Shown: positions 14,860-19,166 of the stretch, one piece after another
Layout of the letters: each line of letters starts with the position of its first letter
Numbering within the stretch: the stretch's first letter is position 1
From: Bacteroidales bacterium
GTDB lineage: Bacteria > Bacteroidota > Bacteroidia > Bacteroidales > UBA932
DNA length: 19,166 nt
NCBI GenBank assembly: GCA_016295455.1
Contig: JAEDLE010000038.1
Location: 1-19,166, forward strand
Reading direction: 5' to 3'
Notes under the pieces: generated by a model
What the model was told of the DNA's origin: nothing
What the model saw: only the letters and a program-made list of their open reading frames with translations
Databases searched by the model: none
Made by a program: the position numbers and the translations under genes

Positions 14860-14980
14860 ACTTGCGTCGGCATATCCGTAATGATGTGATTAATTTTTAT
14901 TACCTTCGCCGCGACGGGGAGCATTCCGGATACAGGGATCATATTCCCGGGCGGGAACTGCTCTTTTGAAACTTTATGAT

Positions 14981-15907
14981 ATGAAGATAGTTTTTCTTGA
15001 TGCCGCCACTATGGGCGACACCCCTATGACAGGAATCGCAGAGCAGGGGGAATTCATTTGCTACCCGGACTGCAGCAGGGAGGAATCCCTGAGCAGGTGC
15101 GGCGACTGCGAAGTAGTGATAGTCAATAAGGTAAGGGTGGATTCGGTTTTCCTGGACCACGCGCCTGAACTGAAGCTGGTATGCGAGGCTGGCACAGGCA
15201 TAAACAACATCGACGTCGAAGAGTGCTCCCGCAGGAACGTCCTGGTCAGGAACGTGGCGGGCTATTCCACCGACTCGGTAGCGCAGTGCGCCTTCATGCA
15301 TATCCTGAACCTGATGGGCAACGCCTTCTACTATGACTCCTACGTGAGGAACGGGGAGTATTCCAAGGGCAAGATTCACACGGACCCGAGCAATCCTTTC
15401 ATCGAGAGCACGGGAAAGACCCTCGGTATAGTCGGTATGGGAGCCATAGGACAGAAGGTCGCTTCGATAGGCAAGGCCTTCGGAATGAGAGTGATATATT
15501 ATTCAACCTCAGGCACTTCCCACTGCACGGAGTATCCGAGCGTCAGCCTTGAGTATCTGCTCGGGGAGTCCGATGCAATCAGTATCCACGCGCCTTACAA
15601 TGAGAGGACTGCGGGCCTGATAGGATATGAGCAGATGAAGCTGATGAAGAGGAGCGCCGTGCTGGTGAACACCGGCAGGGGCGGAATCGAGGTCGAGGCT
15701 GACCTTGCGAGGGCTCTGGACGAGGGGCTGTTCAAGGGCGCCGCAATTGATGTCTTCGAGAAGGAACCGCTCCCGGCGGACAGCCCGCTTCTGCATATGC
15801 AGCACCCCGAAAGAATCATATTCTCGCCACACGTCGCCTGGACTACCCACGAGGCCCGTCAGAGACTGGCTGACGAGATGGCTGAGAACATCCGCAAAGG
15901 CTGGTAA
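14981..15907 (+). CDS. D-2-hydroxyacid dehydrogenase (NAD(P)-dependent; glycerate/phosphoglycerate dehydrogenase type)
   Basis: A 308-residue protein from the ATG at 14981; an in-frame TTG at 14966 is less likely because family members start at MKIVFLDA. The substrate part has CEAGTGINNID (68-78), the Rossmann glycine motif is VGMGAIG (151-157), and the catalytic triad is Arg233 in NTGRGG, Glu262 in DVFEKEP and His284 in FSPHVAW. The family oxidises or reduces D-2-hydroxyacids such as glycerate, phosphoglycerate or lactate. After the second strand the sequence is VIYYSTSG, without the Asp that usually selects NAD, so NADP use is possible. No ACT domain is present, so it is not a long SerA. 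The stop lies one base from the convergent regulator's stop. Neighbours give no clear pathway. Confidence 0.9.
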   Translation: MKIVFLDAATMGDTPMTGIAEQGEFICYPDCSREESLSRCGDCEVVIVNKVRVDSVFLDHAPELKLVCEAGTGINNIDVEECSRRNVLVRNVAGYSTDSVAQCAFMHILNLMGNAFYYDSYVRNGEYSKGKIHTDPSNPFIESTGKTLGIVGMGAIGQKVASIGKAFGMRVIYYSTSGTSHCTEYPSVSLEYLLGESDAISIHAPYNERTAGLIGYEQMKLMKRSAVLVNTGRGGIEVEADLARALDEGLFKGAAIDVFEKEPLPADSPLLHMQHPERIIFSPHVAWTTHEARQRLADEMAENIRKGW

Positions 15908-15908
15908 T

Positions 15909-16511
15909 CTACACTTCCTGAAAATCGCTGACGTCTATCAGATTGTTCAGCAGGGCATATACCGTAAGGCCGGCGACAGTCTTTATGCCGGTCTTGCGGC
16001 TTATGTTTTTCCTGTGGGTGATGACTGTGTATATGGATATGTTGTAGCGGTCTGCTATCTCTTTGTTCAGCATTCCCTTGGCGACACAGACGAGTATCTC
16101 TTTCTCCCTTGAGGACAGGCTCTCCCCTTCCTGACGTCCGCCTTCACTGTGTGCCTCAAGGGCCGAACGAAGTTTCCAGACTATGGATGACGGACTGTCA
16201 GTCAACGCTATGGCCTGTTCATAGCGACGGGCAGTCTCTTCTTCCGGATACTGGCTGAAGAAGGCGACGACAGGTGCGTCACTGATCTCTCCAAGCATAT
16301 CCCTGCCCTTGGCTCGGGAACCCTGATCCAGCACCGAAGGATCCAGGACTATGAGGTCCGGCCTGAGGTTCCTGACTCTCGCGATGGAGGATGGGGAAAG
16401 GTCGGTGAGGACAGAACGCATTTCGAATTCGCCGGTCTCGGATAATATCTGACCTATGCCTTTGGCGACTATCGCCGAAGGGATGACCAGAAGCACGTTC
16501 TTACTTTTCAT
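15909..16511 (-). CDS. LuxR-type transcriptional regulator with a degenerate receiver domain
   Basis: A 200-residue protein. The C-terminal LuxR/GerE helix-turn-helix is clear (about 131-195): LSSREKEILVCVAKGMLNKE, IADRYNISIYTVITHRKNI, SRKTGIKTVAGLTVYAL. The N-terminal part (1-115) folds like a receiver: VLLVIPSAIVAKGI, DLIVLDPSV with Asp57 at the phosphoacceptor place, then VVAFFSQYPEEE. The acidic pair that binds magnesium in receivers is replaced by Pro11-Ser12, and the conserved Lys near strand five is not seen, so ordinary phosphotransfer is doubtful. The ATG lies inside the end of the hemerythrin gene (11-base overlap), pointing to translational coupling. It may respond to the hemerythrin protein or to another input; no histidine kinase is next to it. 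Confidence 0.88.
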   Translation of the reverse strand: MKSKNVLLVIPSAIVAKGIGQILSETGEFEMRSVLTDLSPSSIARVRNLRPDLIVLDPSVLDQGSRAKGRDMLGEISDAPVVAFFSQYPEEETARRYEQAIALTDSPSSIVWKLRSALEAHSEGGRQEGESLSSREKEILVCVAKGMLNKEIADRYNISIYTVITHRKNISRKTGIKTVAGLTVYALLNNLIDVSDFQEV

Positions 16512-17208
16512 GATTCTCGATGCGGTTCACCAGGGGCACAAGTATATCATCTTCTATCACCGTATGCCGGCGCAGGTCATCCTGCAGAAGGAATATGATG
16601 TCGAGGACTTCCGCAACCGGTCCGGTCCCGCATTCCCTCGGAAGGTATTTCATCAATATGTTCTTCAGGTCGGCAAGTTTCTCGTCCACATTGCTGTGAT
16701 TCTCCTCGTACTGGAGTATGTTGTAGTCCGCCTTGCCGGTATGGCTCAGGACGCTTTCCACATACGGAAAGACCACCTTGTCCTCGTAGGTAAAATGCCG
16801 TCTGAGCTCTTCCATATACTCGCCGAAGAACTTGCTGATTATCTGTCTGCAGCGCTGGTCGCAGCTTTCCATGAGCTTTTCCAGGGATATGGTCAGGCGG
16901 CTGGCTACCACTTCGCCGTAGTGGGTGTGGGAGCGTCGCAGATAGGCGACAATGTCACGGATATCCTCTTCCTGAAGGCTCTGCGCCAGGGTCCCGGCAT
17001 CCCCGTAGGCATATACCCTGCATATGGCAAGGAAGGCCCCGGTGCTGACTCCGTAGCGGCGACATACCTCTTCCACACTTTCTTCCCCGAATCCGAAGCC
17101 CATACCCATACGGGGCACTACCGCAAGGAGTCTTGAATCCGAGTCGATCACATCGGCCATCTTCATCCTGGCCGTGAAACATTTCCTGTTAGCTGTCTTT
17201 GTCGGCAT
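16501..17208 (-). CDS. RIC/YtfE-like hemerythrin-domain protein lacking the N-terminal Cys-Cys motif
   Basis: A 235-residue protein from the ATG at 17208 (a TTG at 17214 is possible; Met17 could also be used). The C-terminal hemerythrin domain carries His94, His138, Glu142 (HFTYEDKVVFPY), His171 (EENHSNVDE), His215 and Glu219 (RRHTVIEDDI). Spacing closely matches the di-iron ligands of E. coli YtfE (84, 129, 133, 160, 204, 208, from memory). The N-terminal ScdA-like segment is recognisable (MADVIDSDSRLLAVVPRMG, then ESVEEVCRRYGV), but the expected IDFCCGG reads MGFGFGE, so the two cysteines are gone. RIC proteins act on iron-sulfur centres under nitrosative or oxidative stress; this variant may have a sensing role. 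It lies 10 bases after the NhaC gene and overlaps the LuxR-type regulator. Confidence 0.87.
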   Translation of the reverse strand: MPTKTANRKCFTARMKMADVIDSDSRLLAVVPRMGMGFGFGEESVEEVCRRYGVSTGAFLAICRVYAYGDAGTLAQSLQEEDIRDIVAYLRRSHTHYGEVVASRLTISLEKLMESCDQRCRQIISKFFGEYMEELRRHFTYEDKVVFPYVESVLSHTGKADYNILQYEENHSNVDEKLADLKNILMKYLPRECGTGPVAEVLDIIFLLQDDLRRHTVIEDDILVPLVNRIENHEK

Positions 17209-17218
17209 ATTCAAAAAG

Positions 17219-18514
17219 TTAGGAGTAACGCCTTGGCAGGCGGAAGATTATGCTGGCGCAGGCTATGGCCAGAAGTATGAACGGGTAGTACAGGCAGGCG
17301 GTGATGGATATGGCTGAGACACCGGCCAGTCCTGAGGCCATAAGCATCTGGGCTCCATATGGGATAAGGCCCTGGACTATGCAGGAGAAGGTGTCAAGTA
17401 TGCTGGCGGTTTTGCGCGGGTCGAGGGCATAACGTCGGGAGATGTCCCTGGCTATGTCTCCGGTGGTGATTATGGCGATGGTGTTGTTCGCCGTGCAGAA
17501 GTTCGCCAGGCTGACCATCGCGGCTATGCTGAATTCGGCGCCCCGCTTCCCGCGTATGCGTGAGGAAAGGGAGCTGATGAGGAAGTCTATGCCCCCGTTG
17601 TGGCGTATCATCCCGAGCATTCCGCCCGCCAGCATGGTCACGATTATCAGGTCGCCCATCCCGGCTATCCCGCTTCCCACAGCGGAGAGGAATCCCAGCC
17701 ATCCCAGACTTCCTCCGCATATTCCTATCAGGGCGTTCAGCAGCAATCCTGCCGTAAGGGTCACCATCACGTTGACCCCGCTGAGGGCCATCAGCATCAC
17801 GCTCAGATATGGTATGAGGCGGATTATGCTCAAATCGCCGTGGTCGGGCACGGACTGGATACCCCAGCCGAGGAAGAGGTATATGCCCGCTGTGATGAGG
17901 GCGGCCGGCGCAGCAAGCCATATGTTTGCCTTGAATTTGTCGGCCATGGAGCAGCCCTGGCTCCTGGTCGCGGCTATGGTGGTGTCGGAAATGAACGAGA
18001 GGTTGTCGCCGAAGAAGGCGCCTCCGACTATCACCGCCGTCATCATTGCCACGCTGACGCCTGTCTCAGAGGCGATTCCCGAAGCTATCGGCACCAGGGC
18101 GACGATGGTGCCCACACTGGTCCCCACCGACATCGAGACGAAGCAGGAAGCGAGGAACAGTCCTGAAAGCAGGAGTTTCCCCGGCAGTATCATCAGGGTC
18201 AGGCTCACGGTCGCGTCAATCGCCCCTATCTCCTTCGCTGTCCCGGCGAATGCTCCGGCGAGAATGAAGATCCAGAGCATCATCAGCACATTCGGATGTC
18301 CGGCTCCATTTGAGAATATGGCTATGCGGCTGTCCATCCTGCCCCTTGTCATCATTATGGCATATACCGAAGCTATGAGGAAGGCCGATGCGACCGGCAC
18401 CTTGTAGAAATCCCCGGCACAGAGCGACGAGACGAGATATACCAGAAGGAAAACGATCAGCGGGCTTAGCGCGAGCCATCCCGAAGTCTTGCCTATGCCT
18501 GTTCCGTTCTGCAT
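17219..18514 (-). CDS. NhaC-family Na+/H+ antiporter
   Basis: A 431-residue integral membrane protein with about 11-12 hydrophobic segments. Family features include the region WIFILAGAFAGTAKEIGAID, SVGTSVGTIVALVPIASGIA, VGGAFFGDNLSFISDTTIAA with acidic Asp and Ser/Thr residues in a broken helix, and ANFCTANNTIAIITTGDIA with VQGLIPYGAQ near the C-terminus. NhaC-type proteins exchange protons for sodium across the inner membrane; some relatives are amino-acid or malate/lactate antiporters, so the exact substrate is uncertain. It is the first gene of a likely three-gene operon with the hemerythrin protein and the LuxR-type regulator. No coding reason links ion exchange to a di-iron protein; the arrangement may tie membrane energetics to redox stress. 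Confidence 0.9.
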   Translation of the reverse strand: MQNGTGIGKTSGWLALSPLIVFLLVYLVSSLCAGDFYKVPVASAFLIASVYAIMMTRGRMDSRIAIFSNGAGHPNVLMMLWIFILAGAFAGTAKEIGAIDATVSLTLMILPGKLLLSGLFLASCFVSMSVGTSVGTIVALVPIASGIASETGVSVAMMTAVIVGGAFFGDNLSFISDTTIAATRSQGCSMADKFKANIWLAAPAALITAGIYLFLGWGIQSVPDHGDLSIIRLIPYLSVMLMALSGVNVMVTLTAGLLLNALIGICGGSLGWLGFLSAVGSGIAGMGDLIIVTMLAGGMLGMIRHNGGIDFLISSLSSRIRGKRGAEFSIAAMVSLANFCTANNTIAIITTGDIARDISRRYALDPRKTASILDTFSCIVQGLIPYGAQMLMASGLAGVSAISITACLYYPFILLAIACASIIFRLPRRYS

Positions 18515-18525
18515 ATGGCAAATTT

Positions 18526-18549
18526 AGTAATCCTCAAATAATAACCTGC
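18526..18549. repeat. 24-base direct repeat, copy 1 (between nhaC-like gene and queH)
   Basis: The stretch begins AGTAATCCTCAAATAATAAC and ends CTGC; it is identical over 24 bases to 19143-19166. The left border is real in both copies: the base before is T here and A in copy 2. It lies 12 bases upstream of the NhaC-family start, so it is also promoter territory for that minus-strand gene. Confidence 0.95.
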
Positions 18550-18571
18550 ATCATCTTTGAAAATTACTGAG

Positions 18572-18579
18572 TATCTTTG
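18572..18579 (+). promoter_or_regulatory. -7 element of the queH promoter (TATCTTTG)
   Basis: TATCTTTG is identical to the -7 box of the tRNA promoter. It implies a start near 18586, so the upstream in-frame TTG at 18557 cannot be used and the GTG at 18602 is favoured. No clear TTTG lies 19-21 bases upstream. Confidence 0.6.
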
Positions 18580-18601
18580 CAGAAAGACTTGTGACAGAGA
18601 C

Positions 18602-19147
18602 GTGAATTCAGACAAAGTTCTTCTCCACTGCTGCTGCGCTCCCTGCAGCGGCGCCATATTGGAGTGTATGCAGAAAGAGGGCATCACCCCTGTGGTGTTC
18701 TACAGCAATTCGAACATCTATCCTTCGGAAGAATATGCAGTCCGGCGTGATGAATGCAGGCGTTATTGCGAGAAACTGGGTGTGGAATTCGTCGAAGACG
18801 TGTATGCCCATACGCAATGGAAGGATGAAGTCGCCTGCGGTCTGGAGGACTCCCCCGAAAGAGGTCCGCGTTGCCTGCGCTGCTTCAGTTTCCGACTCAG
18901 AAGGGCTGCCGCATATGCCCACGCCCATGGCATTCCCCGTGTCACCACCTCCCTCGCCTCATCCCGATGGAAAAGCCTCGGACAGATTGACCAGGCCGGC
19001 AGCGAGGCCTGTTCCGCTTATGATGACGTACAGTGGTGGGGCCGCAATTGGCGCAAGGGCGGTCTCCAGGAAAGACGCGGAGAGATCATCCGCGAACAGA
19101 ACTTCTACAACCAGCAGTACTGCGGCTGCGAATTCAGCATTAAGTAA
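18602..19147 (+). CDS. queH: Epoxyqueuosine reductase QueH (DUF208 family)
   Basis: A 181-residue protein from the GTG at 18602 (MNSDKVLLHCCCAPC). There is no ATG before the first family motif, and the longer TTG-initiated reading from 18557 overlaps the promoter. The cysteines expected for the iron-sulfur cluster and catalysis are present: Cys11-Cys12 in HCCCAPC, Cys91 and Cys94 in PRCLRCF, and Cys174/Cys176 in YCGCEF. Other family segments are YSNSNIYPSEEY, TTSLASSRWKS and GRNWRKGGLQERR. QueH reduces epoxyqueuosine to queuosine at position 34 of tRNAs for Asp, Asn, His and Tyr, replacing the cobalamin enzyme QueG. The gene stands alone, divergent from the NhaC operon, and its last codons overlap the second copy of a 24-base repeat. 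Confidence 0.94.
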   Translation: MNSDKVLLHCCCAPCSGAILECMQKEGITPVVFYSNSNIYPSEEYAVRRDECRRYCEKLGVEFVEDVYAHTQWKDEVACGLEDSPERGPRCLRCFSFRLRRAAAYAHAHGIPRVTTSLASSRWKSLGQIDQAGSEACSAYDDVQWWGRNWRKGGLQERRGEIIREQNFYNQQYCGCEFSIK

Positions 19148-19166
19148 TCCTCAAATAATAACCTGC
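19143..19166. repeat. 24-base direct repeat, copy 2 (end of queH to window edge)
   Basis: This copy begins within the last Lys codon of queH, includes its TAA stop (19145-19147), and runs to the right edge. It is identical to 18526-18549. Whether it extends further is unknown because the window ends here. Confidence 0.95.

Noticed and set aside
14901..14908. TACCTTCG as a -7 box for the dehydrogenase gene
   Set aside because: It differs from TAnnTTTG and has no -33 box at the correct distance, although its position 73 bases before the ATG is possible.
14944..14957. Inverted repeat TTCCCG-GG-CGGGAA before the dehydrogenase gene
   Set aside because: Arms of only six GC-rich bases are expected by chance; position alone is not enough to call an operator.
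17442..18407. 321-codon open frame on the plus strand
   Set aside because: Antisense to the NhaC-family gene; its Met/Pro/Ala-rich content mirrors the membrane helices of the real gene.
1..19166. CRISPR arrays, insertion sequences, integrases, toxin-antitoxin or phage genes
   Set aside because: None was seen; the only exact direct repeat of note is the 24-base pair around queH.

Overview
The window looks like chromosomal DNA of a fairly GC-rich member of the Bacteroidales (Bacteroidetes). The evidence is a SusC/SusD pair, a LytS/LytTR two-component system, promoters of the Bacteroidetes type (TTTG, a spacer of about 19-21 bases, then TAnnTTTG), little sign of Shine-Dalgarno sequences, and housekeeping genes whose best resemblance is to Bacteroidales proteins. 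Genus cannot be settled from the sequence; Alistipes-like or uncultured gut/rumen Bacteroidales are possible. No phage, insertion sequence or CRISPR was seen.

Layout. (1) 1-5320, minus strand: a tightly packed six-gene run read from right to left: small tail-anchored protein, mutL, rhomboid protease, membrane-anchored endonuclease/exonuclease/phosphatase protein, tsaC, and rsmE (cut by the window edge). Gaps are 0-10 bases, so this is probably one operon starting from a promoter at about 5343-5350. (2) 5395-6242, plus strand: ispF, then tRNA-Gln(CUG) and tRNA-Met(CAU), each followed by a hairpin terminator. (3) 6319-8206, minus: a LytS-type histidine kinase and a LytTR response regulator. (4) 8418-14859, plus: divergent from the kinase, a SusC-like transporter, a SusD-like lipoprotein, and, after a strong terminator, an HExxH zinc metallopeptidase-like lipoprotein. 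(5) 14981-15907, plus: a D-2-hydroxyacid dehydrogenase, tail to tail with (6) 15909-18514, minus: an NhaC-family antiporter, a RIC/YtfE-like hemerythrin and an atypical LuxR-type regulator in one operon. (7) 18602-19147, plus: queH.

Most interesting points. The 211-base gap between the LytTR system and susC holds a phased repeat with an exact 21-base period (G-N-TTCG cores at 8256, 8277 and 8298). One unit, TCCGTTTCG, is close to the known LytTR operator consensus. I infer that the two-component system controls the SusCD genes and perhaps itself. With no glycan-degrading enzyme in view but a surface-type metallopeptidase beside SusCD, the locus may take up peptides or glycopeptides rather than a plain polysaccharide. 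The NhaC-hemerythrin-LuxR operon keeps all six di-iron ligands of the RIC family but has lost the N-terminal Cys-Cys motif, and its regulator lacks the receiver acidic pocket, which suggests an iron-based sensing or stress module. A 24-base exact direct repeat brackets queH and runs to the right edge of the window. The tRNA-Met T-loop carries a paired swap of bases 54 and 58.
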